Part shown: positions 17,977-27,620 of the stretch, in pieces
Layout: every line of letters starts with the position of its first letter
How positions within the stretch are numbered: position 1 is the stretch's first letter
NCBI RefSeq assembly: GCF_000146165.2
Contig: NC_004347.2
Location: 1,798,001-1,862,000 of the forward strand
From: Shewanella oneidensis MR-1
Lineage (GTDB): Bacteria > Pseudomonadota > Gammaproteobacteria > Enterobacterales > Shewanellaceae
DNA length: 64,000 bases
Reading direction: 5' to 3'
Position numbers and translations under genes: made by a program
Notes under the pieces: model-generated
The model's input: the letters and a program-made list of their open reading frames with translations, nothing else
What the model was told of the DNA's origin: nothing
The model's database searches: none

Positions 17977-18651
17977 CTAAGCAGGAAAAACCGCTATAGC
18001 AGTGAGCACCAGTGCGAGTGGTATCAGCGTGATGATGGCTAGGGTGCCTAAGCAACCTGATAACTGCTTTTGTCGTGCTAAATTTTCGGCTTCACTCATT
18101 TGTTTAACTGCCTGCTCTACATCTGCTTTTCGTTTTTCGAGTAACTCTGCCGAGGCGACAACCAGTTCTTGGGCGTCAGCGGGAACTTTCTCGGTTACGA
18201 GGGCGAGTTCACCTTTGAAGGCGTGTACCGTATAGCGATAATTACCTTTTGAGAAAGTGTCTTTCTCAAAACTGACATTAAGTACTGCATTGCATCCACA
18301 ATGCTTTGCAAGCTGTTCTAAATGACGTCTTCCTTCGCTGGGGTCTTTAAAAAAACGGGTTGCAATAGGAAAACTTGCTATCACTGTGCCGTTTTTAGGG
18401 CGATTGTCTCTAGTGGTAAAAAAGTCAACTAATCGCTCCCTGATAAAGACTTCGGGCAAACTGATCGCTTTGGCGGCTAGGCCTTTAGGTGTGGGCGTGG
18501 GATCAAAATGGACCATACTGCCTTTGACTAACTTGCCTTCATCTTTCTTGTCTAATAGCTCAGAAAAATGCAAAAAATAGCTTTCACCATCATCACCTTG
18601 GATAAACCCATACTTTTTAGCGGCAAGGTATGAGACAACTTTTCCTTTCAA
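17977..18651 (-). CDS. Cold-shock-domain protein with C-terminal membrane anchor
   Basis: This 224-aa protein has an N-terminal OB-fold resembling the cold-shock domain (residues 1-65: [20 protein letters not shown] with FLHFSEL). A middle domain with [20 protein letters not shown], a helical stretch ([20 protein letters not shown]) and a final membrane span ([20 protein letters not shown]) follow. Cold-shock domains bind single-stranded nucleic acid; tail anchoring would hold that activity at the inner membrane. The start is a TTG at 18651, with AGG about 8 nt upstream. No alternative ATG is in frame near there. The precise role is unknown. Confidence 0.75.
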   Translation of the reverse strand: MKGKVVSYLAAKKYGFIQGDDGESYFLHFSELLDKKDEGKLVKGSMVHFDPTPTPKGLAAKAISLPEVFIRERLVDFFTTRDNRPKNGTVIASFPIATRFFKDPSEGRRHLEQLAKHCGCNAVLNVSFEKDTFSKGNYRYTVHAFKGELALVTEKVPADAQELVVASAELLEKRKADVEQAVKQMSEAENLARQKQLSGCLGTLAIITLIPLALVLTAIAVFPA

Positions 18652-18736
18652 AACATTAGCCTATATAGTTACTTGCCTAGCGTTATAAATGAAAAATATT
18701 ATAAATCAGATCGATAATCAGATAAACGATCTGAAT

Positions 18737-19270
18737 TTATCTGCAACACGGCACATAGACCATTTCTTCTAATCTTGGATCGTCATAGGAATCGGCGTGG
18801 GAAAGGTGTCCATCAAAAGCCCCAATTTTATTGATGGTTAATCCTTGTTTAAACACGATTTGTAAACCGTGCTCGGGCTCCCAATCACAGTGGCAAGTAA
18901 TGGAGATATACACGGCGTTATCCCCATGGGCGCGGCGTGACACCATTAATTCGTCGCCAAACTCAATATGGCGCCATACTTGGTTTGGGCTAGGAATATC
19001 AATATATTCTTCGCTCGCAGGCGTAATATATGCGCAGCAATCTTGATAATATTGGTAAATCGCGTCCTGAGCTTGCTCGAGTGCGGTATGGTCTAGGGCG
19101 AGAAAATGTTGCACCGCAGTATGAAAATCCTCCACCTGTGGGTCAGTTTCGTACTCTTCTAAGATAAACTCAAATTTACCGCTTAGCGCATTGATCTCAA
19201 TGGGTTGGCTTTTAAGCCAGCCATCATAGGGATCAATTTCGAGCAAACCTAGGATGGGTATTGTTATCAT
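18737..19270 (-). CDS. Hypothetical protein, possibly DUF6985-like
   Basis: This 177-aa acidic cytoplasmic protein starts MITIPILGLLEIDPYDGWLK and ends with a VYVPCCR tail. The opening pattern recalls the DUF6985 group, but I am not certain. A central CHCDWEPEHGLQIVF segment and ITPASEEYIDIPSPNQVW are notable. The open frame extends 22 codons further upstream, but ATG 19270 has GGAA about 8 nt before it and is the better start. Single-gene unit. Confidence 0.65.
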   Translation of the reverse strand: MITIPILGLLEIDPYDGWLKSQPIEINALSGKFEFILEEYETDPQVEDFHTAVQHFLALDHTALEQAQDAIYQYYQDCCAYITPASEEYIDIPSPNQVWRHIEFGDELMVSRRAHGDNAVYISITCHCDWEPEHGLQIVFKQGLTINKIGAFDGHLSHADSYDDPRLEEMVYVPCCR

Positions 19271-19402
19271 CTTATCATTCCGTTCATTGTTGACTTTATT
19301 GGCTAGCTGTTGCTGGTGATTGTCGATGTAAAACAATAGTCTATAGTATTTCTATTCTGAGATAAGGTTATTTGTGCCGATTAAATATGGTTGGATTAGG
19401 CG

Positions 19403-19798
19403 CTACTGCGTGCAGGCCGGCAGATATTCGGATAGTTCTAATAGATTCAAATCGGGGTCGCGGATATAGACGGAGTTAATCCGGCCGGTGGCGCCTGTGC
19501 GTAAGACTGGGCCTTCAATAATTTCAACCTCAAGGGCGTTTAAGTGGCTGATCACTTCTTCAATGTTATGGCTAACTACAAAGCAAAGATCGGCACTGCC
19601 GGGCGTAGCAAGGTTGGCCTTAGGTTCAAATTCGGCGCCTGCTTGGTGAAGATTGATTTTTTGATCGCCAAAACTTAAGGCGATACGCCCCTGACCAAAT
19701 ACCGACTTTTTCATCCCTAGCACGCATTGATAAAAACCGACACTGGTCTCGATATCTTTCACGGTTAACACTAAATGGTCTAGACGGGTCACGCGCAT
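19403..19798 (-). CDS. VOC (glyoxalase/bleomycin-resistance fold) family protein
   Basis: This 131-aa protein starts MRVTRLDHLVLTVKDIETSV and has the paired beta-alpha-beta-beta-beta modules of the vicinal-oxygen-chelate fold. Likely metal ligands are His near residue 8, the His in INLHQAG and the Glu in LLELSEYL. Such proteins include ring-cleavage dioxygenases, lactoylglutathione lyases and antibiotic-binding proteins. The reaction here is unknown. The open frame runs 32 codons into MITE copy 2, but GGGAGAGA before ATG 19798 and the family pattern fix the start. The element ends 33 bp upstream. Confidence 0.85.
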   Translation of the reverse strand: MRVTRLDHLVLTVKDIETSVGFYQCVLGMKKSVFGQGRIALSFGDQKINLHQAGAEFEPKANLATPGSADLCFVVSHNIEEVISHLNALEVEIIEGPVLRTGATGRINSVYIRDPDLNLLELSEYLPACTQ

Positions 19799-19831
19799 AT
19801 TCTCTCCCTCGATGCCGTAGCGATTTGTTAT

Positions 19832-20112
19832 TAGGGCGTGTTGACGTTTCAGGGTTATTTTTGCAGCAATTTGGCTGGCTTTTAGGCAAGGCAAAGTCCG
19901 TGCAGTGTAGTTATTCTACATAAACGGACGATAACGCAGCAGAAAAGCCAGCCAAATGCTGCCCGAAGGGTTCGTCTGGCAAGCCCTTGCTCTTACTTTC
20001 TGTCATAAGAGCCGCTCGTCATTTGAGTAGAATAACTACACATCATTCCTCGTTTCGCCAGCACGTACTTGCCAGAACGAACAAAATCTAATCTCGAAAC
20101 GTCAACACACCC
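19832..20112 (+). mobile_element. MITE copy 2 (281 bp, TA-flanked)
   Basis: Same element as at 8308, same orientation. Left end GGGCGTGTTGACGTTTC, right end its inverse with one change (ACACACCC), TA on each side (19830-19831 and 20113-20114). Confidence 0.85.
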
Positions 20113-20241
20113 TAATGTTATCTGCGCCTTACCTTACATCAAGTGCTGGTACAAAAGTGACGCTGTGGTAGCATTTAACGCGCTTTTTTTGCGTAAATAT
20201 TTTATGCCTTTTTTTATCCCATTGGATTTGATGAGATTGTA

Positions 20242-20844
20242 ATGAAGAAAACCTTAGCCCGTGGCTTAATGAATCTACTCCCTATGGCCTTAAGCCTGTG
20301 GTTGTTTTGGTCATTGTTTGTATCTTTGGATGGTTTAGGGATTTTTATTTTAGCGTTGGTAGGGATTAACCAACATTTTGTTGGCGCGGGCTTTCTCTTA
20401 GTCGTTGCTATTGTCTTTGCGGTGGGTTTGTTGTTTTCAGTGAGCCCGATTGTCTGGCTCTATGGCTGGATTGAACGCCAGTTAATGCGGTTTCCGCTGT
20501 TTAAATCTGTTTATGGCAGTATCCGTGATATTGCTTCCTTAATGAATCGCGAGGGCAAACCCAATACTCAGCAAACCGTGTTGGTGAAACAGGCCAATGG
20601 TGGTTATGTGGTGGGCTTTATTATGACGGATACGCCGCCACAGCCGTTGCTCGATGCGCTGCCTGAGGGAGATTGGGTGCCGGTATTATTCCAATTAAGT
20701 TATCAAATGGCGGGTGTAACGAGCCTCGTTAAACGGGATGATTTGATTTTAGTGGACTGGTCATTTGAAGAGGCGATGCGGTTTAATTTAACGGCGGGGA
20801 TTTCGCAAACGCCCAGTTCATCGGTAGTGAAAACTAAAAGCTAA
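20242..20844 (+). CDS. DUF502 family inner-membrane protein
   Basis: This 200-aa protein has two N-terminal membrane spans (~8-30 and ~43-72: FLLVVAIVFAVGLLFSVSPI). The family segment PLFKSVYGSIRDIASLMN follows, then a soluble domain with VVGFIMTDTPP and WVPVLFQLSYQMAG. This is DUF502, widespread in proteobacteria and plants and of unresolved role in membrane organisation or trafficking. It begins ATG 20242 and appears to be transcribed alone; MITE copy 2 lies 130 bp upstream. Confidence 0.85.
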   Translation: MKKTLARGLMNLLPMALSLWLFWSLFVSLDGLGIFILALVGINQHFVGAGFLLVVAIVFAVGLLFSVSPIVWLYGWIERQLMRFPLFKSVYGSIRDIASLMNREGKPNTQQTVLVKQANGGYVVGFIMTDTPPQPLLDALPEGDWVPVLFQLSYQMAGVTSLVKRDDLILVDWSFEEAMRFNLTAGISQTPSSSVVKTKS

Positions 20845-20889
20845 TTAAGGTTGTTTTAGCTTTTAACGTTAAATTTGCTTGTTTTTTTG

Positions 20890-20991
20890 ATGGGTTATAT
20901 CGAAGTGTTATTGGCGGATGTGGTTACCCAATACGAGAAATTTCTACACTATTTGTATCTGTCTAATGCTGACCAAGGGCACGTCGCCTAA
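20890..20991 (+). CDS. Possible 33-aa small ORF
   Basis: ATG 20890 opens MGYIEVLLADVVTQYEKFLH plus 13 residues to TAA. The composition is protein-like, helical and amphipathic, but there is no ribosome site. It may be a gene fragment. Confidence 0.2.
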   Translation: MGYIEVLLADVVTQYEKFLHYLYLSNADQGHVA

Positions 20992-21079
20992 ACGCTTTTG
21001 ACGGGAAGAATATTGCCCCAAGCGATAAGTCGGATTATCCTTGGGGCAATTTTGTAGGGGCAATCAGTTAGGTGTGAGC

Positions 21080-21442
21080 ATGTCAGCAAATCAAGGTCAG
21101 AGTAAGTTAGATCAAGTCTTAGCCCAAGAGCGCGAATACCGCGCTAAACGTGAGGGTGGCTACCGCGAGCAGGCGCTTAAATTGTATCCTTGGATTTGTG
21201 GCCGTTGTACCCGCGAATTTACCCCAAAAAACTTAAGTGAGCTGACCGTTCACCATAGAGATCATAACCACGATAACAACCCGTCCGATGGCTCCAATTG
21301 GGAGTTATTGTGCCTTTACTGCCATGATAATGAGCATTCACGATTTGAAGAGCTGATCCGCTATGGCAACACTACTGAAACCAAACAAGCGGCAGCGACC
21401 TACAATCCCTTTGCGGATTTAAAAGCGATGATGAAAAAATAG
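21080..21442 (+). CDS. yajD: HNH nuclease family protein YajD
   Basis: This 120-aa protein has the YajD-type HNH fold: CGRCTREF with the partner CLYCHDNEH forming a zinc site, and ELTVHHRDHNHDNNPSDGSN containing the ββα-metal histidines. HNH proteins cleave nucleic acids using a divalent metal. The cellular target of YajD is unknown. The frame is open 13 codons further upstream, but ATG 21080 (MSANQGQSK) follows a GGTGTGAG site and is the usual start. A terminator follows directly and also covers the end of the convergent DUF1289 gene. Confidence 0.88.
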   Translation: MSANQGQSKLDQVLAQEREYRAKREGGYREQALKLYPWICGRCTREFTPKNLSELTVHHRDHNHDNNPSDGSNWELLCLYCHDNEHSRFEELIRYGNTTETKQAAATYNPFADLKAMMKK

Positions 21443-21457
21443 CAATAAACGTTAAAG

Positions 21458-21479
21458 GCCTGACATTGTCAGGCTTTTT
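21458..21479 (+). terminator. Terminator of yajD, overlapping the DUF1289 stop
   Basis: GCCTGAC and GTCAGGC pair around ATT and are followed by TTTTT. The hairpin overlaps the last codons of the convergent DUF1289 gene. Confidence 0.85.
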
Positions 21480-21702
21480 GCGCTAAACGCGCCTCGGCTT
21501 CGAGCCATTTGGCGCGGCTGAGGATCTGTTTATTGTCATCGCCGTCGAAATGGGCTTTGCGCGCCGCGAGTTGCTCGATGATGGCGGCTTGCTCGGCATC
21601 ACTGGTATCGCGCCAAGCGACGATTTCATCAATATGGCGAAAACAGCCCATGCAATAATCTTCATCATTTAAGCCGCAGCGGGCAACACAGGGGGAACGC
21701 AT
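21469..21702 (-). CDS. DUF1289 family small cysteine-rich protein
   Basis: This 77-aa protein has the DUF1289 cysteine pattern SPCVARCGLNDEDYCMGCFR, whose four cysteines probably bind zinc or a cluster, followed by DEIVAWRDTSDAE and a helical tail. Function is not established. ATG 21702 has AGAGG 6 nt upstream; the ATG two codons earlier (21708) overlaps that site. Convergent with yajD. Confidence 0.85.
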   Translation of the reverse strand: MRSPCVARCGLNDEDYCMGCFRHIDEIVAWRDTSDAEQAAIIEQLAARKAHFDGDDNKQILSRAKWLEAEARLAQKA

Positions 21703-21943
21703 AGTCATCCTCTAAAACCGTGTTTTTAATATGGCGCTCAATGGTTAAGGTGAGTTATCAGCTTAATGGGCACTCGGGTCAAGGCACAAATTGCACCGAT
21801 AGTAGCAGCTTTAAGCACCATTTTGGCAGTGATATTAGACTGATATTAGCAAAGCCTTAATCGTTTAGGCTCAAGGCCATGGTGTGTTCAGCTTGAGCGG
21901 TTCTCAAAGTGAATCGATTCCTAGGGCGTGTTAGCAAAGGTGA

Positions 21944-23374
21944 GTGGTAAAAATCAGCGTGAATCAAATTAACGATCACAATCTAGATAGACTGGCAGCG
22001 CAATTTATCCAATTAGATAAATTACTTGAGCAGGGCCTAGCCCTGTGGCAAGTGCGCGCCTTTGAGGCGAAAACACTGCCTTGGCAGGCGCAATTTCCGA
22101 CCTTAGCGACAACCCTTTGGGCGCTCGATGATGCCGTGCTCGATGCCTTGGATGCCGAGCAATCGGCTTTAGTTGATGCATTAGTGCCCGCACTCAAGCA
22201 GGATCTTACCGCGTTAGGACTCGAGTGGGATCTGGCTTTACTCACATCGTCCTTTGCTGAGCTCTCGATGGGCTCTGACATTCGCGCTGATATTGACTCT
22301 GACGATATTGGCTCTGACCATATTGACTCTTACAATATTGACTCTGGCCATATTGAAACCGCCGCAGACAGTGCAACTGATACCGCCACTTCACCTCATA
22401 TTGAGTTTGCCGAGCTGGCTCACTTTAGCGCTCATATTAAAGGCCGTAAGTGGGAACAAATTACCGCCTTTGTGCAGCATTTACCCGATGAGGGATTACC
22501 GGTGCTGGAGTGGTGTGCGGGCAAAGGCCATTTAGGCCGCTTAATAGCCAAAGCCCGTGGTGTGGATGTGCTGAGCCTTGAGTGGCAGACGGCGCTCTGT
22601 GAAGAAGGCCAAGCCTTTGCCGATAAATGGCAGTTATCACAGCGCTTTATCTGCGCCGATGCCTTTGTTATCACCAATAATGCCAGCGCAGATACCGTCA
22701 ATCATGCCAACCCTTTTCGCGCCCAGCAACAGGCGGTAGCGCTGCATGCCTGTGGTGATTTACATGTGCGTTTATTGCAACTGGCCGCACAGGCGGGCAC
22801 GCAGGCAGTAGCGATTTCACCCTGTTGTTATCACTTAATCCAGGCACATCAATATCAAGGTTTATCGACGCTTGCTCAAAACAGTGGCTTGAAGTTAACT
22901 CGCCATGACTTGCAATTGCCATTGCAGCAAAGTGTGATAGCCAATCCCAAGCAGCTGGCGCTGCGTCATCAGGAAATCGCTTGGCGGCTCGGATTTGATG
23001 CGCTGCAGCGGCATTGTCGCGGTATCGATGCCTATTTGCCGCTACCCGCGCTAAAACAGAGTCAACTGAGCGGCAGTTTTGCCGACTTTTGTCAGTGGGC
23101 GGCGGCGCAAAAAACGGTAAATTTAGCCGCCAACATCGATTTTGATGCGTGGCTTGAAATCGGTAAGCAGCGACAAAGGTTAACGCGGCGCATCGATTTA
23201 GCCGCGCATTTATTCCGTCGAGTGCTGGAGCTATGGTTAATTCTTGATCGTTGCTGCTTTCTACAGGAAAGTGGCTATCGGGTGACTCTGAGGGAATTTT
23301 GTGCAAACAGTGTCACGCCGAGAAATGCGCTGATTTTGGCGCAAAAATTGAGCGAGCAAGAAATGAACGGTTAG
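21944..23374 (+). CDS. SAM-dependent methyltransferase-like protein
   Basis: This 476-aa protein has an N-terminal helical region (1-105), an acidic repeat-rich insert (about 112-140, see the 15-bp repeat), then a Rossmann-type methyltransferase core. That core starts LPVLEWCAGKGHLGRLIAKA (motif I, about 188-206), with LSLEWQ as the acidic end of strand 2, VALHACGDLH and AISPCCYHL as later strands. The CCYH stretch is shared with a group of eukaryote-like methyltransferases (Methyltransf_32 type). The substrate is unknown. The start is GTG 21944, close behind a MITE-like end at 21924. A GTG at 21959 is also possible. Confidence 0.75.
   Translation: MVKISVNQINDHNLDRLAAQFIQLDKLLEQGLALWQVRAFEAKTLPWQAQFPTLATTLWALDDAVLDALDAEQSALVDALVPALKQDLTALGLEWDLALLTSSFAELSMGSDIRADIDSDDIGSDHIDSYNIDSGHIETAADSATDTATSPHIEFAELAHFSAHIKGRKWEQITAFVQHLPDEGLPVLEWCAGKGHLGRLIAKARGVDVLSLEWQTALCEEGQAFADKWQLSQRFICADAFVITNNASADTVNHANPFRAQQQAVALHACGDLHVRLLQLAAQAGTQAVAISPCCYHLIQAHQYQGLSTLAQNSGLKLTRHDLQLPLQQSVIANPKQLALRHQEIAWRLGFDALQRHCRGIDAYLPLPALKQSQLSGSFADFCQWAAAQKTVNLAANIDFDAWLEIGKQRQRLTRRIDLAAHLFRRVLELWLILDRCCFLQESGYRVTLREFCANSVTPRNALILAQKLSEQEMNG
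22289..22357 (+). repeat. 15-bp in-frame tandem repeat inside methyltransferase gene
   Basis: About 4.6 copies of a unit like GATATTGACTCTGAC, encoding DIDSD-DIGSD-HIDSY-NIDSG-HIE. The length is a multiple of three, so copy-number change would keep the frame and only lengthen the acidic linker. Confidence 0.85.
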
Positions 23375-23613
23375 TTAACCTTGTACCTAACTGTTTTTTA
23401 TAAAGTATTTCTTTATTAGTTCATTTTGAATTAACGGCCAAGTGGCATGATCTCTGTGAGCTTATTGAGGTGCTGTAAGACAAGTCTCAGGTGAAAGGTG
23501 GTTTTTTATTGAATCATCGGGCTTTTCTTGTTCAAATGTCGCCTTAATGACGAATAACAACTCAAAACTGACCTAAAAGATCAGTGATCCTAGTGAGCGA
23601 ATAAAACAGTTTC

Positions 23614-24663
23614 ATGAAATATTCCCGCGTATTTATTAATAGCCTTGCCTATGAACTGGCACCTGTGGTGGTTTCCAGTAGTGAGCTAGAATCTCGCCTC
23701 GCGCCTCTATATCAAAAATTTCGCATTCCCATGGGGCAACTTGCGGCGTTGACGGGTATCACTGAACGCCGTTGGTGGCCGAAAGGGCATCAATTATCCG
23801 ATGGAGCGATTAACGCAGCGCATAAGGCCATTGCAGAAACGGGAATTGATGTGGCTGAGCTGGGCGCGGTTGTCTATACCGGCGTGTGCCGTGACCAACA
23901 TGAACCGGCTACCGCCTGTCGTATTGCAGCAGCACTGGGTGTCTCTAAAGATACGGCAATTTACGATATCAGCAATGCATGCCTTGGGGTGTTGTCAGGG
24001 ATTTTAGACATAGCCAATCGTATTGAGCTTGGTCAAATTAAAGCGGGCATGGTGGTGTCCTGCGAATCGGCGCGGGATATTGTCGATGTGACCATTGATA
24101 ACATGCTCGCCGATCCGACCATGCAGAATTTTGCCCAGTCGCTGGCGACCTTAACTGGCGGTTCGGGTGCGGTGGCGGTGATCCTCACCGATGGCAGCTT
24201 ACCGCTGACCAATGTGCGTAAACACCAGCTACTTGGGGCTTCTCATTTATCTGCGCCGCAGCACCATCAACTGTGTCAGTGGGGTCTGCAGGAAGTAGGG
24301 CACAATATTTACCGTGAGTTTATGCGTACCGACGCGGTGACCTTACTGAAAGAAGGGGTCGAGCTGGCTAAGCATACTTGGGAGCATTTCCTCGCCCAGC
24401 GTAATTGGCTGGTTGAGCAGGTTGATAAAGTGATCTGCCATCAGGTCGGGGCCTCAAACCGTAAGCAAGTATTGAGTGCGTTAAATATTCCACCTGAAAA
24501 AGAATTTCCAACATATCAACTGCTTGGCAATATGGGCACAGTCTCTTTACCCGTCACTGCGGCCATGGCACACGATCAAGGCTTTTTACGCCCAGGCGAT
24601 CAGGTGAGCTTTTTAGGTATCGGCAGTGGTTTGAACTGCATGATGCTGGGTATTAAGTGGTAG
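23614..24663 (+). CDS. oleA: OleA: thiolase-fold acyl-CoA condensing enzyme
   Basis: This 349-aa enzyme joins two fatty acyl-CoAs head to head to make a beta-keto acid, the first step of long-chain olefin synthesis. It has the thiolase/KAS III fold. The nucleophilic Cys (about 123) is in DISNACLGVLSG, the His (about 276) in VICHQVGASN, and the Asn (about 306) in LLGNMGTVSLP. In Shewanella the pathway makes a polyunsaturated C31 hydrocarbon. oleB follows after 156 bp and a hairpin with a T-tract, so oleA may have partly separate expression from oleBCD. No strong ribosome site precedes ATG 23614. Confidence 0.95.
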   Translation: MKYSRVFINSLAYELAPVVVSSSELESRLAPLYQKFRIPMGQLAALTGITERRWWPKGHQLSDGAINAAHKAIAETGIDVAELGAVVYTGVCRDQHEPATACRIAAALGVSKDTAIYDISNACLGVLSGILDIANRIELGQIKAGMVVSCESARDIVDVTIDNMLADPTMQNFAQSLATLTGGSGAVAVILTDGSLPLTNVRKHQLLGASHLSAPQHHQLCQWGLQEVGHNIYREFMRTDAVTLLKEGVELAKHTWEHFLAQRNWLVEQVDKVICHQVGASNRKQVLSALNIPPEKEFPTYQLLGNMGTVSLPVTAAMAHDQGFLRPGDQVSFLGIGSGLNCMMLGIKW

Positions 24664-24681
24664 TTTTCAAGGGTTGTTATC

Positions 24682-24725
24682 TGCCTTAGCCGATGCTTTA
24701 ACGAAGGTGCGCTAAGGCATTTTTA
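24682..24725 (+). terminator. Hairpin with T-tract between oleA and oleB
   Basis: TGCCTTAGC and GCTAAGGCA pair around a 20-nt loop and are followed by TTTTTATG. It would end or attenuate oleA transcription before oleBCD. Confidence 0.7.
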
Positions 24726-24819
24726 TGCTTATTGGTTTAGCGATGAGCATAGGTAAAGGCAAATTAGCCACAACCTTCTACCAATACAAAAATAATTAGA
24801 ACAAAAGATAGGAAGCGTC

Positions 24820-25776
24820 ATGTTAGACACTCTGTTGCCGTTTAAACGTCATTTTCTCAGCCGTAATGGCAACAAGCTGCATTACATCAATGAAGGCCAA
24901 GGTGAACCTGTGGTCATGGTGCACGGTAATCCAAGTTGGAGCTTTTATTACCGTAATCTCGTCAGCGCCCTTAAGGATACTCACCAATGTATTGTGCCCG
25001 ATCATATTGGTTGTGGCCTGTCGGATAAGCCAGATGACAGCGGCTACGATTACACTCTCAAGAATCGCATTGACGATTTAGAAGCCCTGCTCGACAGCCT
25101 AAATGTAAAAGAAAACATTACCTTAGTTGTACATGACTGGGGTGGAATGATAGGTATGGGTTATGCGGCGCGTTATCCTGAGCGAATTAAACGTCTGGTG
25201 ATTTTAAATACCGGCGCCTTCCATTTACCCGACACTAAGCCTTTACCGCTGGCGCTGTGGATTTGCCGCAATACTTTGCTTGGCACCGTATTAGTGCGTG
25301 GTTTTAATGCGTTTTCATCGATTGCATCCTACGTAGGGGTAAAGCGTCAGCCGATGTCAAAGTACATCCGCGAAGCCTATGTTGCGCCGTTTAACTCATG
25401 GGCAAATCGGATTTCTACCCTGCGTTTTGTGCAAGATATTCCGCTAAAACCGGGTGACAGAAACTATCAACTGGTGTCGGATATCGCCGCCAGTCTGCCA
25501 AAGTTTGCCAAGGTGCCGACACTGATTTGTTGGGGATTACAGGACTTTGTGTTCGATAAGCACTTTTTAGTGAAATGGCGTGAACATATGCCCCATGCAC
25601 AGGTGCATGAATTTGCCGATTGTGGTCACTATATCCTCGAAGATGCGAGCGATGAGGTGATTACCCATATCAAGCACTTTATGACTGAGACAGAGACGCT
25701 GGCAACTCAAGTCAACCCCGCTGACTCGATAACAGAATTTGAGTCAGCTTCTCAAGCGCCACAGGCAGAGCGTTAA
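24820..25776 (+). CDS. oleB: OleB: alpha/beta-hydrolase, beta-lactone decarboxylase
   Basis: This 318-aa alpha/beta-hydrolase resembles haloalkane dehalogenases: [13 protein letters not shown] as the oxyanion region, the nucleophile Asp (about 106) in [10 protein letters not shown], and a C-terminal catalytic His in [10 protein letters not shown]. OleB converts the cis-beta-lactone made by OleC into the cis-olefin plus CO2. The last base of its stop is the first base of the oleC ATG, a one-base overlap that implies translational coupling. A good ATG at 24820 follows AGGAAGCG. The family residues for decarboxylation appear intact. Confidence 0.93.
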
Positions 25777-27620
25777 TGACCAAGGTGGATGATGCGCTGT
25801 TCGAGCATGGTGCAAGTGCTGTGGCAGTCGAGCAGAATAATGGTCGCGATAATCCAACCAAGCCGAAAGATGCCAATATCTGTCGGCACTTGAAGCTTGC
25901 CGCCCATCATATTCCCCATCATCTCGCCGTTGCGGTGCAACAGGGCAAGGGAAAATCCTTTGCCAACCTGACTTACCAAGAACTCGACTTTATCAGCCTC
26001 AATAAACAAAGTGATGCTATCGCTTTCGCCCTCAATGCCTATGGTCTCACGCGGGGGATGAAGGCGGTGCTGATGGTCACCCCGAGTTTGGATTTTTTTG
26101 CGTTAACCTTTGCGCTGTTTAAAGCGGGGATTATCCCTGTGTTGGTTGACCCTGGCATGGGGATTAAAAACCTTAAGCAATGTTTTATTGAAGCCGCGCC
26201 CGATGCATTTATCGGTATCCCTAAAGCCCATATCGCCAGACGCTTATTAGGCTGGGGCAAGGCTAGTGTGAAGCGTCTTATCAATGTGGATGCTAATCAA
26301 AGCGGCGTTACAGACACGCTATCGCGTTTACTCACGGGCGCGCCAAGTTTAGCGTCGATGCTCTCGTTTACAACGAAGTCATCTTCAGCTAAGTTGCCGG
26401 AACAGGTCGAGTACCCGATGGCGCTGCTAGAGCATGACGAGATGGCGGCGATTCTCTTTACCAGTGGCAGCACGGGGACGCCAAAGGGCGTTGTCTATAG
26501 CCATGGCATGTTTGAGGCGCAAATTCAGGCGCTAAAACAGGATTATGGGATTGCACATGGCGAGCGTGATTTAGCGACATTTCCACTATTTTCTCTCTTT
26601 GGCCCAGCGCTCGGTATGACATCGATTGTGCCAGAGATGGATGCCAGCAAACCGATTACGGCCAATCCTGAATTTTTATTTGCCGCCATTGAGAAATACC
26701 AATGCAGCAATATCTTTGTTAATCCAGCATTGCTGGAGCGTCTAGGCCGCGCCGGTGAGCAAACTGATTCGAAAAACCAGCATAAACTCAGCAGTGTTAA
26801 GCGAGTGATCTCCGCGGGTGCGCCTGCCACTATTGCCTCCATTGCACGCTTTAGCAAGATGCTCAGTGACGGCGTGCCTGTACTCAATTCCTACGGCGCT
26901 ACCGAATCCTTACCCATCAGCATGATCGCCAGTGATGAGTTATTTACGACTACTCAGGTTACCGATAATGGCGGTGGTATTTGTGTTGGTCGCGCGATAG
27001 ATGGGGTGAAGATTGAGATTATTGCCATCACTGAAGCGGATATACCTGAGTGGGATAATCGACTGTGCCTTAACGCTGGTGAAATTGGCGAGATAGTGGT
27101 GACAGGCCAAATGGTGAGCCAATCCTATTATCACCGCGAAAAGGCGACTGCCGCGTCGAAAATTTGGGACAGTGAACGGCAAACCTTTAGACACAGAATG
27201 GGCGACCTTGGATATCTTGATGACAGCGGTCGCCTGTGGATGTGTGGCCGTAAAGCCCATCGAGTCGATGCCACTCAAGGTGGGCAGTTTGCTAAACGTT
27301 ATTACTCTATTCCCTGTGAGCGTATTTTTAATACCCATCCCAATGTGAAGCGTTCGGCGTTAGTGGGCGTGACGGTAAAAGGGCAACATGGCGTGGGTGA
27401 GATTAAACCACTCATCTGCATCGAGCTTGATCAATCTTTGGTATGCAATAAAAGTGCGCAGCTTTATCAAGAACTTATGGTGATAGCTGAGCAGTATAGC
27501 CAAACTCAGGGGATCAGGCGTTTTCTTATTCATCCCGACTTCCCGGTGGATGTGCGGCACAATGCCAAAATATTTAGAGAAAAATTAGCCGTTTGGGCGC
27601 AATCGCAAACCAAAGGTTGA
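25776..27620 (+). CDS. oleC: OleC: AMP-dependent beta-lactone synthetase
   Basis: This 614-aa protein belongs to the acyl-adenylate-forming (ANL) superfamily. The P-loop is [21 protein letters not shown] (about residues 224-244), the second core motif [12 protein letters not shown], and the hinge region [21 protein letters not shown]. OleC uses ATP to close the beta-hydroxy acid made by OleD into a beta-lactone, which OleB then splits. The start overlaps the oleB stop by one base. It lies 140 bp before oleD (ATG 27761). All core motifs look intact. Confidence 0.93.
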
